Assembly (NCBI RefSeq): GCF_020382885.2
Contig: NC_058508.1
Location: forward strand, 6,626,055 to 6,690,054
DNA: 64,000 nucleotides
Direction of reading: 5' to 3'
DNA from: Scatophagus argus
Lineage: Eukaryota > Chordata > Actinopteri > Scatophagidae
The notes beneath the pieces are model-generated. The model was not told where the DNA came from and made no database searches. It saw nothing but the letters and a program-made list of their open reading frames with translations. Positions 31,268-44,204 of the stretch are shown here, one piece after another; position 1 is the first letter of the stretch; each line of letters begins with the position of its first letter. Made by a program: the position numbers and the translations under genes.

Positions 31268-31450
31268 CCTTCTTCAACCTCCCTTACTTTGTCCTCAGTC
31301 CCTTCATCGAGTTAGGCTTGGAAGGAAAAAGAAACATCCGGTCCTGCTCCTCCAGCCTCCTGCGCTACTTTTCGCTCTTCATCAGAAAGTGAGAGTGATG
31401 GAGGATGTTGGCCATCACACTGACCCCTGCAAGCAGTCTGTCTGACTGTC
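31268..31450 (-). other. gsg1: Candidate non-coding first exon of gsg1
   Basis: Reading leftwards, a moderately GC-rich stretch ends in GAAG followed by the strong donor GTGAGTG (about 31267-31261). The gsg1 start exon has possible acceptors just upstream of 30604 (for example CACCAG). The stretch has only short reading frames, so it would be 5' UTR. Transcription is not proven. Confidence 0.35.
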
Positions 31451-31790
31451 AGTCTTTATGATCAGACCCCAGCACGACCCAACACAACTGTGACCACATC
31501 ACACAGACACGCACACATGCACACACACTCCCCTTCTTTAATCCAGCCGTATAAATCCAAAACAGACAACTCTGTTCCATCTGTTTTCATTTTGATTCCT
31601 AGACTCAATTTGATCTATTTCTTTCACCTCTCCTCTTATCTGCCCCGCGGGTTCCAGTGATTTCCAGCCTGTAAAAGCATGCAGCACCTCTTGAAACTCA
31701 ACGTGACCTTGAAATGATGAATAGACTACATATGTCTGTTACACATTAATATGGATAATACTGTGTTGCAGTAATAAACACTGTAGAGAC

Positions 31791-31951
31791 AAAAGTAAGA
31801 CCTCTCTGTGGGGATGTTTCAGGGATTGGGTTCGGCCCCTTCAGCACACCAAGACATTTTGGACAACGCTATGCTTCCAACTTTGTGGTAACAGTTTAGG
31901 GAAGGTCCTTTTCTATTCCAGCCTGACTGTGGCTCAGTGCACAAAGCAAAG
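31791..31951. mobile_element. Tc1-like fragment (lineage B), third copy
   Basis: It starts with ACAAAAGTAAGACCTCTCT and passes through CAGCACACCAAGACATTTTG. It ends in CTCAGTGCACAAAGCAAAGT. This is the same sequence course as the elements at 26.3 and 28.4 kb, truncated on the right. Confidence 0.7.
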
Positions 31952-32039
31952 TAACACTTAACACTGTTAACTATATAAAACTGTATATTGTATATTTTTT
32001 CATACAATTGAACTGTCCATTTTCTACTTCCACTTAGAT

Positions 32040-32650
32040 GGAAGAGTAACAGGAGGTACATTTTTAAACCATTTATCAATTATTTTCAGCTAACAATTAA
32101 TTTGAAGTTAACCATTTTAGCCAACTATTTACCAATTATACTAAAGGGTACTTCCCCCCATCAGGTTCAGCTAAGTACTTCAATTTATCCACTTTTACTT
32201 TTAGCTATAGGTACCTGTTTTGACTATTTATACTTTTAGCAATTTTAACTGCTTTTCCATTGCTTGTGGCCAACGGTTTCATCATCTTTAGATATTTCAC
32301 CATTTACAGTAGCTATTACTTTTAGCTATCCATTTCAATTGGCAGCTCATTATTTTGACTTTATATTTTTTGCTCCCTCAACTTTTTATTAATAATTTCA
32401 GCTTCGAACTCTGACCATTTAAGCCATCCTTTTTTTTTTAATTAGCTATTTGAACTTGTTGCTAAATTTCAAACCTTAACTTCTCTGCCACTTCTTTTTG
32501 AGGACCTGCATTCATATTTTATGACTGCATCGTGACTGTGTTTTAATATCTACCTGAACTTAAGGTAAATGAGAGATTTTATTTTTAAGTTTCTACTTTT
32601 ACATTGAAACTGCTCTAGAATTTTTAAGTCATTTTCATTTTTAAGTGTTT
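32040..32650. repeat. Degenerate short-unit array around ACTTTTAGCTAT
   Basis: Units such as ACTTTTAGCTAT, ATACTTTTAGCAATTTTAAC and TTACTTTTAGCTATCCATTT recur between 32190 and 32340. Looser versions spread to both sides. No coding potential. Probably an eroded tandem repeat between gsg1 and tcf20. Confidence 0.5.
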
Positions 32651-35441
32651 TTTTGGGGGGTTTTTTTCCTCCGGACAATGACTGACAGAAACACACAGTC
32701 ACTGAAAAGAGTCAGGAGTCAGTTATGCATTCCCCTCAAACTAGAAAGACAGGAAGAGCAAAGAAGGAGTAGAGGAAGCACGAGTGTGTGTATATGACAG
32801 AAACAGATATAAAGAAAGCTTCCATATGTCAGAATACTTGTGTGAAAAATACAGAGGCAGAAAGTTTGGTGAAAGTGGAGATGAAATTGGGGCAGAAAAA
32901 TGTCAGATCACACTAAAAACATGAGTTATTCTCAGTGCACAAAGGTGGTGAAAATATATTTCAGAAATAAGAAGAGGAGCATACTTGAAGCATTTTTTAA
33001 GTGTATTCATAATTCATATACATATTGACAGGTTTCTAATACAGCATGTTTTTGATAGTGTAACTGTCTTATTCTCAGCTTGACTTTTTTTTTTTTTTTT
33101 TTTACAAGAATAACAATAAAAAATGATAAAGACAACACCATGTATGACTCACTTTTAAATTTTATGGCAATGCTTCTTTTGAATGGATTTTGCATCTCCC
33201 GATCAAACCTCTGCTGTGTCACTGAAAAATGGAACCATTCAAAAGTACTTGGTAAGGCTTACTCCCCATACACCAGTACAGATGGCCAATCACAGCCTTC
33301 ATATGACGTCCTCTCAAAAGTTTTCAGTTCGAAAAATGTTTCATCACTGTCCAAGGGACTGACACTTGTCAGTCTAACGTAACTTCCTATGTAGGACTTA
33401 AGCACAAGTGCACCCAGTACACAGTTCCACACTGATGAAAACTCTTCTCAGTGTCAAGTCAGTCATCTTTTTCCACTCAGCACAGTTAGAGATGGCAGAC
33501 ACGCATTAGTCCATAGTGTTATCTCCTCCTCTACCAAGGCTCTGTCCTTCTCTTTGCACATTGTGAACATTTATACTTGAAAAATAAGATTGTGTCCATC
33601 TGATTTTTCATGAATACTATCTGTACCGTAAAAACCCCAGTGATGAAAAATAAGAACACTTTTCAAAAGGACCAAAATGGAATCAAAGACCCAGATATTG
33701 GCATTTTTCACTTTCTCACACACACACTCGCTTCTCATTCATACACGTGACTCTTGAAAGGCAACAGATGTCCGTTCTCCAAGGCAATAATGTCTTTGTG
33801 GCAAACTCGACCCTGACGTTCCAGACATCACTCTGGCTCCTCCCTCTCCAGGAATGAAAAGAAAATAAAAATCCAATTCATGTGTTGACTGAATATATTG
33901 AGATACATCCATTTCATTTCCATGAGTAAATAATGATAAGGATACAAAATAATAATGAGGACTAAAATAATAATTGTGATCATCCTAATATAAGATAAGA
34001 TACTACTTGCGAGAGGATACAAAATTCTCTCCTTTTCGTTTCTGGGTTCGATACCCAACTTACTCTGAACAGGCCTCTTCAAAGCAATAAAAAGAAAACC
34101 AGAAAAAAATGTAACTGATGATGAACCATAGGGTAACACTTTTAGAGTATCGGAGGAAAATCAAAGTAAGCCTAGAGAGGAAGTTTGTTTCTGTTGTTCT
34201 TAACAGAGAAGTTCCTTTAGTTCCTCCATCAGTTTTGAAGTCTTGTCTTATTCCACTTATATCTTTGCGGTTTTTAATTTCTTTTTTTTTTTTTAAACTT
34301 GTAGCTCCGTTCCTTAATGTTGCATGTCCATGTTTTTTTTTCTTTTTCTGCTTTTAAGTAAAGAGCAATAATTCTCTTAGAAAAAAAAAAGGTTTCTCTT
34401 CTCCATTGTCTTAAATGTAAATAATGCTGATTCTGTTGAGAAATTGTACATTCCCTTTTGTTGTTGTCTGTCACAGATGCCAGTCCCATCCTTTCACATT
34501 GGGGGCTGCTTCACAAACAAGTCTTGCTTCTCAGTCTTCTATTAACTTCCAATTTAACCTAGGAACACACAAAAAAAAATGTAGGTTAACGTCATCACCA
34601 AGGTTGATGTATTTTGCATTTTCGTGCACATTGCATGATTTTGTTTCACGGACACACACAGGTTCTGTTATTACTGCCAAACAGTCATGCGAGCTGGCTG
34701 AGAAAAGTCTTTCACTGGTTATCTGATTCAGTGACAGATCTCACATTTACAGTATGTTTGAATGTGTGCATATCATCACCCTTCTGCTTCAAGATTAAAA
34801 AAAAAACCAAAAACTAAACAGTAAATATATGCTGTGACATGTCTTTAGTTTCCATGAGGACAGAATGAATTGAAAGTGAGGGGGAGGCAGTGGGAGGGAG
34901 TGATGGGCAGGAGCACAGCCAAGGTGAGGTGAGGAGGAGTGTGAGAGCAGGATAATTTTCCTCAGCGGAAGTCCAAGAACCAGCCAACACAGAGTACGGA
35001 GTTGTAAGAAATGAAATTGTCTGAACAGAAAAGGTACAAACAGCCCTGAAGTAACAAATTAGAGTCCATTTACTGAAAGGTTCATTAATGAGAAACTGGT
35101 TTTCAAAAATAAAAACAGCATTTCCCAGATGAAAATTTATTTGCGGCTTCACACTTCAAAAGTGGTCACAGAACAGCATTACAACACATGCTAACATCAA
35201 ATTAGAGAAGCAGTGTTTTCCATTCAGTATGATTTTATACGGATGCACCATTCTGGCAGACTAGCTCACACTGTGGAAAACACTTCCATTATATCCATCC
35301 AAGTTATTTCTGGATGAACAAATAATGTGTTTATGAGAACATCCTGAATGCTCTGTCTATGACACATCCTGAAAACACAAACACACAGAGCGGAGTCTGA
35401 ACTTACAGCGCCCAGACTCCTGCGTCTCTTCTTCGTTTTGC
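32651..35441. other. gsg1-tcf20 intergenic region and tcf20 3' UTR
   Basis: No coding exon is visible. The tcf20 3' UTR must occupy the right part. An AATAAA on the minus strand at 35141-35136 is the first candidate end, but distal signals may be used. Several poly-T/poly-A runs occur at 33.08, 34.28, 34.34 and 34.38 kb. Confidence 0.4.
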
Positions 35442-38400
35442 TCAGCCTCTCTCTGACTGCTCCAGGTAAACGGACTTGGCTGGCCGGATGTTCTGGGTAA
35501 ACTGGGAGAAGAAGGGCGGAGGAGAGTTCAAAGAAAGAAAGAAATGACCAGACGGACAGTCCAAATTCATCATACCTCCAGCCACAGCTATCACTAGCAC
35601 ACAGACATAAAATATTGACGGAAATTAACAGATATTACAGTGAGATGATACACTAACAAGTTGAAATAAAATAGTTCTGGTATATCACATCAGTGATGTC
35701 AAAGTAGCCATCTCAAAGCATGTCTGGAGCCCTCTTTGTGAATTCAGGCCATGTTACAGATCATCTTGCCTTGGTAAATTGGTAAATTCACAGCTAAGAT
35801 CTCCTCATTTTTAAAGATTATTTAATTTTCCTTACTACTCATAAAAGTACACTAACTCCTTCTGTAATTTTACCTTCATGTAGACGTGATGCTTCCCAGT
35901 TAATGCTCATCAGCCTTAACAACTACTACTACTGAGTTAAACATACTGGATTACTGGATTTAACAGAAGACCTCAGTAATATATAAGAAGTCTCTTTTGT
36001 CAGGTAATAGACAGCATCAGTGTCTGATAACCAGTCTTTCTTATTATTCACCACATGGTGCAGTGACAGAAGGACTCTTCACAAGCTGATAATTTGATTA
36101 CTATAACATCTGTAAGATCAACGATGTTGGATTGTTTTGTGCAACCAAACATGCAAAGGTCATAAAGAACTGTTGACATATGCAAAACAAAATAAGACTT
36201 GTGGAGGAAATATGATCAGAAAGTATGAGTAAAAACAATTAAAATGACTGAATTCTGACAAAAACAAAGACTAAAATGTGACTTTACACCAACTACAATT
36301 TTTAATAAGTGACTAAAACTAAATGTAAAATTCTTGTGAAAATAAACTCCCTGTAAATGACACAAAACCACATTTCCCTCCTTTACCTTGTGCTTAGGAC
36401 ACCGCAGTGAGAAGTTATCTTCATTCATGGAGCAATCTGGAAAAGGACAAAAAACATCAGTACTGTGCAGATACCGCCGCACCAAGCTCTTCCAGTAAAA
36501 ATATAATATTTGTGTACTACAGCAGCTTTAGCTAAACAGGCACACATATCTACAAGTGGAAAACAGTATTTTCCATTAATTCACTTTTTACAGTGCTGGT
36601 TGTATTTAATGCATTCGCTCACCTGCTTCAATAGCACACAGGTAGTGGTAGCGGAGAGTGCAGCCTTTACTGTAGCAGCCCAGGGTTGAGCCAACCATCT
36701 CACAGTATGAGCAGCACTGAGCACAGAAAGACACAATGGTAAAGAGGAAATCAATACATATTAAAACTGTACTAGAAAATGAAGAACAGCTAAGAACCAA
36801 GCAAAATGATAAAAATCAATAAACACGTAATACTGTTAACAATATACTGTGAAGTATTTGTTATATGTTATTTCATAATATGTACAATAACATATGAACC
36901 CCAGAGATCAGTTTTCACAAACTTCCTTTTAAGCAGCTTGAGTCAACACCACAAAATATGCCTAAACAAAACAACACAAAACAAATACAGAGGACACTTA
37001 CTGTTTCTCTGGCACCATCTAGTGCCTCCTGCAGGCCATACAGTCTCCCATTGACAAGGTACACTCCACTGGTCCACACAATGCATCCTTCATGGACCCA
37101 CAGCTCCTCTGGGTCCATGGGCATCTGAGGCAGCTGGGCAAGTTGAGCCAAGGGTCCCAGGGAGTCCAAGGCTGGTGGAGGGGGCTGGAAGGGCAGGGAT
37201 GCCTTACTGTTGGATGGCACCATTCTGGGGGAATCCTCATTAGATTTGTGCCTCCTTTTAAAGCGGGGATGTGAGGTCAGCTTTCTGTGTTGAGGTCGTT
37301 GTTGAGCTTCGTCCATAGGCTGCTGCAGCTGTTGCTGCTTTTGTATCTGTTGCTGGTCAAGCTCAAGGTCTGGCTCTCTCTTAAGCTCAGGGATAGGTCG
37401 GATATCTAGATTCATGTCCCAGGTTAGAGATGTCGTTTTACTGGTGGTGTGGGAGAATGATGAAGAGGAGGCGGTGTTACTCAGCTTACAGGCCGTGTGC
37501 ATCGTTGTTTCCTCTCTACCAGCTGTGGAGGCAGTTCTGACTGTAGTGGTAAGAGATGCTGGATTTGAATCTAGACTGATGGCATAGTCATTCTCTGCTG
37601 AGGGCTCGGCAAACTGAGCATCTTGTGTTTGTGTGTCTTGGATGGTGCTCAAGGCGTTTGAGCTTACGTCTGAATTTGGTCCTGTTTTGTTTGTGCCTGT
37701 GGTTGCTTGACACTGTCTGACCTGGGGCTGGTTCTTAGGAAGCTTTGCAGCATATTCAGCTGGATAGAAAGGCCCATAGAGATCTCCAAGGTGTTTGTAA
37801 TTTGCCCATTTCTGACACAGACAGCAAAGCAGGCGCCCAGAGTGACTGGTCTCTGTAATCACGGGGCCTGCAACAACATAACCAGATGAAGGAAGTGCTT
37901 TGCCTGACTGAAGCGTAGTTTCTACCTCGTCTGTCTCCCTTTTCTCTGATTCTCTGTCTCTCCAAGATAACTGGGAGGAAACCGCTGAGGTCAGGAGAGA
38001 ATCAATTCCACTCCCGCCTGCTTTCCCTCCGACTGCACTACGCTCTCCCTTCATCTTGTCCTCTTCAGCATTTACAATGGTGCACACGGCCCCAATCTCT
38101 GGTATTTTGTTCTCCACATGTATGTGTGGAACAAACAAGCCCTTTCTGTTTGGATCCATGAATATTCTATTTGTACCAAGGCTGACTCCTGCCCCTAAAA
38201 GTGTATCCGGGTCATCTTTGGCCACTGGTGCTGATGTTGCTGGTCCTCTCCTCCTCCTTCTCTGTCGTCCTCTTGCTCCTAGTGGCTCGTCTTCATCTTT
38301 CACACCTCTGCCTCTTCTTCGCACAGGTTTGACCTCAATCTCTGGCTGTGTGTCCTCACTCTCAACATCCACTTTCACTACCTGGGTTAAAATGGGTGGG

Positions 38401-41400
38401 GCCAGCACAGGAGTGTTGGCCCCACCCAACAGTGTCAGAGGTGGTGCTGCAGGTTCTGGTGTGCTCCGGGCAGTCTGCACTGTTGGTGGGGTTGTGGCAG
38501 CAGCTGAAGGTGGAGTGGGTTGGGCTGGAGGAGCACTCAGAGTTATGCTCTGAGCCTGAGCTTGAGACTGGCCCTGCGCCTGTGTTTGAGCTGGGTTCTG
38601 GGCCCGTTTTTGTTTATTCACACTCCCTACAGGCCTGCCCTTCTTCTTGCCAGATGGGAAATAGCCTTTAGGCACGACACTCTCTGGTGGCTTAGAATCT
38701 TGTGGTGACAGACTGGGCCTACCAGAAGACATCTGATGTTGTCTATTCAGCATGTGTCCTTGAGCCTGGCTGTGGTGGGGTGGGGTGGTTCCATAGTAGT
38801 CACTGCCAGGATAATCATCAAATCCAATGCCAGATTCTTGAAGTTTCTGTCGAAGGAGATTAGCGGCAGACTGCTCTCCTCTTCTTGTCTCAAGTTGCTG
38901 GTAAGTGTTGGTGAAATGCTGAATGTCAGACAGAGCAGATGAAGATGGAGGTGGGGAACCCTGGACTGGGCGAGGAAGAGGCGGAGGAGGGGGTAAAGGT
39001 CCAAGCAGAGCAAAATCCTCTTTGTCACCAGATGCTGATGTCACAGCAGTTCCTAATCCAAAGTCAAAGTCTTGTTGTTTTAGGGCTTGGGAAGTCTGAT
39101 GAGGATCACATGGGTAGGCAGATGAAGGTAAAGGCCCAGTCTCATCAACTACTCTGAAGGGAATCATGTCGTTTAATGAGTGACTTTCATCAATGAAACT
39201 ATCATCCCCTCCTGTGACCCTAGGGAAATGTGCTAAGTCTTGGTCCTGTGAATCATTAAAGGGTGGTATTTCTGAGTGAGAGAAGCCTGGGTAATGATTT
39301 GACTCATCATCAGCATGGCCTGCTGGCTTTTTAATATTCGGGGTGATTTTCTGCACTATTGCCTCCAGTTTTAAACCCCGTCCTTTCCTTGGGGTCAAAA
39401 CCTTGGTATTACCACTTGATGGGGATAGAGGTTGTGAATAGTTATTCTCTCCAAGCAAAGGGGAAGAGAGCCTCGGACATGGGACATCTGAACTAGATGA
39501 GTCACCCTCATTGTGATGGCTAGACTCAGACTGTGCCCCAGGGGAGTGATGTGAATTTGTGGCAGCCCTCTGCTGAGACGCATCCTGGAGTAGCCTTTTG
39601 GCGGGAATAGGAGAGATAAAAGAACGAACTCTCCTTCGCAATATTAGTGGATTTGTATCTCCAGAACCCCCAGCTTTAGTCTGGCGCTGCACCTGTGGCT
39701 GAGTGGAGTTCGTGTCAGCAGAAGGCTTAGTGGAGCTGGGTGGAACAGGTGGACAGGGATGTTTGGCTTCCTCTGCGGCTCCTCTGGAGGCCTCAGGCTC
39801 AGCAGCATTTTGGCCATGAGTCATTTGTGGAGGAACAGGGCCATGTGAGGCTACAGGAGGAGGGGGAGGCGGGGGTGGGGGAGGCGGCTGTGTTCTGTAG
39901 TAGGAGTCTCCCTCAATCATTATAGTGCTTTCTCTTCCAGAGTGCGTTGACTCCCACATTTTTAAATCGAAGTAAGCGCTTTGATGATGGAGTGGAGTTT
40001 TGGCTGCATGTTGTTCACTGCTCATGTCAGTTTGGGAGATCATCCTCTGTCTCTGCTCTGAATGGCTGACCTTATGTCTTCCTGGAGAAGAGCCAGGCTG
40101 CATCATCATCTCTTTTGACGGCCTGTTCATTGCTTTTACCCAGTCACTCATGTCATGGGGGTGATGAGGAGGTCCACGAGGGTGAGGATACATTTGAAGT
40201 TTGTTTGTGGATTGAGTCTGCGGTGGTAAATTGTGGTATGGATGGTGGGAGGGGAAATGAGGGTTACTGCGTGCCATCATATTCCCATCTCTTGTATCTC
40301 CATATCGATATCCAGGAAAACTGCTACCGCTGCCAGTTGATAAATCAACACCATGAAGATAAGACTGATGCCTTGAGGGTGAGGATAAAGGATGGGTGCT
40401 CATAGAATGAGAGGGCAAGGGAGAAATATCAACATTACCTCGCCTGTAGGGGTCAGCATTCAGTAGAACAGATGAGTGAACAGATTTGGAATGATACTCC
40501 ATATCAGCCTCATTAGCTCCACTACTGCCATGATGATCAGTTTGTAAATTTGCAGCATCCAGGCCAGCCTCTTTTGATGCTGTTTCCATTTTCACCACTT
40601 GTTTCTCTCCAGTATCCTTCTTACTCAGATCACTGGCTGCTGCTGGAGAGGAAAATGGCTGTTGAATCACTGAGGCTCCACTCTGACTTTTCTCCCGTTC
40701 TCTCTCTCTGTCACTTTCCCTGTCCCTCTCTGGTGTGCTGCGTCGGTTTGGCGACACATCACAGATGACAGAGCGCCGCTCTGATGGGGCTAATATGGAG
40801 CCTGATGATTTCTGAGACTCAGTTTGACCAATGCTGCCTGTTAGCGGCTCTGGCTCTTGCAAAAGGAGCTCCTGCACAGCAGAGGATGAGGTGGGCACAT
40901 TAGATAACGCTTTTCTCTGTGGTAGAGAATAGTCAGCTAAGTTAATATGTTTTGGCGGGGGTTGCTGAGACTCTGTAGGCCGTGGTAAATGACTTTGGGA
41001 CACACACACATCAGTTTTTTCTGCATTTTGCAATATCTTAGTATTAGACACTTCTGACTTCACGGAAGACTGAGGATCTGCAATAAAATCAGGCTCACTG
41101 CCATGCCTCTGGTTTGGGTGTGAGGTTTTTCCAGAGCTACCCACTTGGGCAGAATGAGCTGAAGCCTCAGTTACTCCGCTCTGCATCCTCATACTTTCAG
41201 TCATGCTATATGGGTGTCTAGCTTGAAACTGCTGTTGAACATGGTGATGGGCAGGAAACGCCTGTTCTGGCCTGCCATAACGTCTATCTAAATTGTAACC
41301 TTGAAGAACCTCTTGTAAAAGGCTTGGAAATTGCTGCATTTGTGAATTATCCTCATGACCTTTAACTCCTGCTCCTTGCCCCCTCTTTACCAAAGACTCT

Positions 41401-44204
41401 GCTACAGAACTAGCATCTTTTGGGTGCACAGGGCCGTAACCAGTTTGTGAATGTTGATACCCCATGTATCTGGAATTCGATTCCATTGCACCCCCTGGGC
41501 CAGCCCTCCCTCTGTTCTTCATTGACAAATCTGAGCCATATGTTGATTCTGGGTGGCCAAATTTATGTGGTCCAGACTGGGGAAGATTTTGAGGCCGTCC
41601 GAAATTTGATTTCTGTTGAGTGGAGGAATATTGACTCAGATCGACGCCTTCCTCCCCATTATGACTGCTTGACTCTCTTCCGTAAGAATGCGACTGTTTC
41701 TCTTCTATACAGTTGTCTTGGGGATCCTTGCTTTTTTCAGTGTGACTTCCTTCAGATCTAGCTGAAACGATCACACCAACAGTACTGGCACTCTGCTGTT
41801 CCTCAGATGTGTGCTTTTCTTCCCTCTCATTATTGTGTAATCTGGATGCAGTGACCAACCTATTTTCTTTCTCCTGACCATTTTGAGTATTGACTTCTCC
41901 ATCTCTTTGTATTTGGCTACTTCCTTTCTCAACTGCACCTTCGTTTTCTTTTTTCACAACTTCATTTTTAATTTCTGTTGTCTTCCTATGGCCACCTCTG
42001 TGGTCATTATATGCTAAACCAGGCTCAGAGACAGAATTTGGTTGTGAAGGAGGAATACTGGAGGAGGTGGATGAGGAAACTGGAGGTGTAGAATGTGAAG
42101 CTGGGCCAGCCTCTGATGTCTGACATGCAAAGGATGGAGATGATGACGATGAAGAGGGAATATGAGTTTCAACTGTTTTTGTTTGAGAGGAAGCTGCTTC
42201 CTTTGCCGGTGAATCAGAGATTACTGTTTTAACATTTGATGCTTGTCCAGTCTGTGTTTGAGTCTGAGGCGGAGGTTGATAGCTAGCTGGTTCAGATCCA
42301 CTGCTTGCACCACTCATCTGCCTCATTCTCCCATGTTCTCCCTCAGAAAACTGCTCCTCACGTTCTGCCTTGGTCCCTGATGAGCCTCCAACTGACATCA
42401 ACGAGGAGTCTTCATCAGCACCAGCATCTAAGCTGGCACCATCACCAATTCCCGCTGCACTTCCATCTTTAACAGTACTAGTACTTGAGGCTGCGCTTGC
42501 ATTTCGACTCCTTGGTTGTGATGAGGGCACGCCATGTGTCGCCTGTTGCATCTGGCCCCCATCTTTCCCTTTCTTCTGTGAAAGCACTGTGTCTGTGAGG
42601 AGCATGTGCTGCACTGTGTTTGGTAAATTGGCTACTTGTGAGCTCAAGGCATTAAGACTATTCAAGCCAGCATCCTGCATTTTGTCATGTGGAGATGAAT
42701 AAACAGAAGAGCTTTCCTCTCGAGGTCCAATGCCTGTCACTAAACCCATTTTGTTGCGGCTTGTTGGAGGAAGATTGTTCCCTCCAACTGCGCTCATGCT
42801 GTGAGCTTTATGACTGCCACTGCTACCACAACTACTGATGCTGCCATTTGAGTTAGGTGTAGGACTTAACTGAGGCATGGTCTGAAGTAATCTACCCTGA
42901 CCATGGCTGCTACGGGGGTTTGATGTGGGAGGATGTGAAGGACCATGACCTGAGGGGTTTCCATGTGCATCTGAGACACCCATCAATGGAGAAGGAGAGG
43001 AGCTACAACTGGGGGAATGCACTGCAGAGGCAGCTGGAGAGGGGTTGGATATTGGGCTAAAGTTTTGGTTAATTTGGGCTTGCTGAGCATTGGGATGCAT
43101 TGGTGATTTGGCTATTTCTTGAGATGCTGCTTGAGGTATATTGGGATTGGAGGCTTGATGATGTTTAGCATATACAGAGCCTGGAGACGGGCCCTGGTGC
43201 TGCATCTTAAGAGAGTTGTCGTAGCCTACCCCTAAGTTGTGCTGTGAGTTGCGGTGCTGTAATGTGGCTTGCTTGTGAAGTGAATGTGTCTGTGGGGAGT
43301 AACCAGGATAATTTGAAGGATGGTAACTCTGTTGAACATTCTCCATTGGTCCGACATTGTTAGCAGCAGCTGTACTGGAGACAGAGTTTGAACTGGAGTT
43401 GACACTGGGAGAACTGTTGACTTTGGGATCGAACCCAGTGCTAGCAGCCCCGTCGAGATATCTCTGCGGAGGCGGGCTGTACATTCCTGATGACCCTGTG
43501 GATGCTCCACCCTGCGGGGAGTAGTGTGGGTACTGGGGGGTCATTCTGTGCCCAGAGTGTGGATAGCTCCTATGCTGTTGTCCATGGTGGACAGCTGGGA
43601 AGGTTTGCCCATGCTGGCGGTGCTGCATTTGAGAAACTGACACTGACTGCATTGCAGGGTTCTGACTCATATTGTACTGATGAGAAGGAGAGAACGCTCC
43701 AGCACCAGCACCTCCACCTGAACCAGCACTGGAGCCATAGTCTACTGGATATGGTGACATCAGGCCAGATGACGGTGCAGAGCCAGATCCAGCATGCCGG
43801 TACTGGTGAGGTATATGTCCATCAATATTAGGGTATCCAAAGCCTGCCCCATAACCCATGCCCCCTCTTCTGTGTCTCTCCTTTCCCCCCATTGAAAAAT
43901 AATAATCCATGACATCCTTCCTGTAAGGAGTGCTAGTGTTGCCACTGTGAATGGTACCCTGTGTTGGTGGTGGCTCCACAGAGCTCCTGTTTCTAGCACT
44001 GTAAGCAAGCATGTGGCTGGCTTGAGTGGGGTGGTGATGGCCTCTGTGCAGGCTCTGCTGTTGCATCCCCACATAATCATCTGTCATCCTTGGGGAGATC
44101 TGGGGATCTGCTGGCTGAGGGGGATATGGAGGTCCTCCTCCACCCCTCCCACTGAACCCCGGGGGGAGAGAGGGGGGAGCTGGACTGTTAGAAAAATTCT
44201 GCAT
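35442..44204 (-). CDS. tcf20: Transcription factor 20 (TCF20/SPBP), four coding exons, about 2468 aa
   Basis: Coding exons 44204-37002, 36716-36623, 36436-36387 and 35501-35442; phases agree (7407 nt). The ATG at 44204 has an AACAATG context. Conserved TCF20 blocks, by rough residue: [13 protein letters not shown] (380), [10 protein letters not shown] (523), [12 protein letters not shown] (958), [11 protein letters not shown] (1140), [15 protein letters not shown] (1521), [17 protein letters not shown] (about 1615) and the AT-hook-like [15 protein letters not shown] (1848). An extended PHD finger starts at [11 protein letters not shown] (2123). It continues through [44 protein letters not shown] and RCPKHK across the small exons. 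The end EQSERG matches the mammalian C-terminus, which separates it from paralogue RAI1. Human TCF20 is 1960 aa; extra length here is in low-complexity spacers. TCF20 is a nuclear, nucleosome-binding coregulator. Confidence 0.97.
39849..39890 (-). other. tcf20: Poly-proline run in tcf20
   Basis: Eleven consecutive prolines near residue 1440, written with mixed codons (CCG, CCT, CCC, CCA). Mixed codons argue for a protein-level feature rather than recent slippage. Confidence 0.85.

Noticed and set aside
34040..34070. GGGTTCGATACCC looks like a tRNA T-arm
   Set aside because: No A-box, anticodon arm or acceptor stem can be built upstream or downstream at tRNA distances.
38056..38553. A 165-codon plus-strand open frame inside tcf20
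   Set aside because: Antisense shadow of the Pro/Ala-rich coding exon with no exon signals of its own.
43425..43445. GATCGAACCCAGTGC, a B-box-like phrase on the minus strand
   Set aside because: It lies inside the tcf20 coding exon and no tRNA fold surrounds it.
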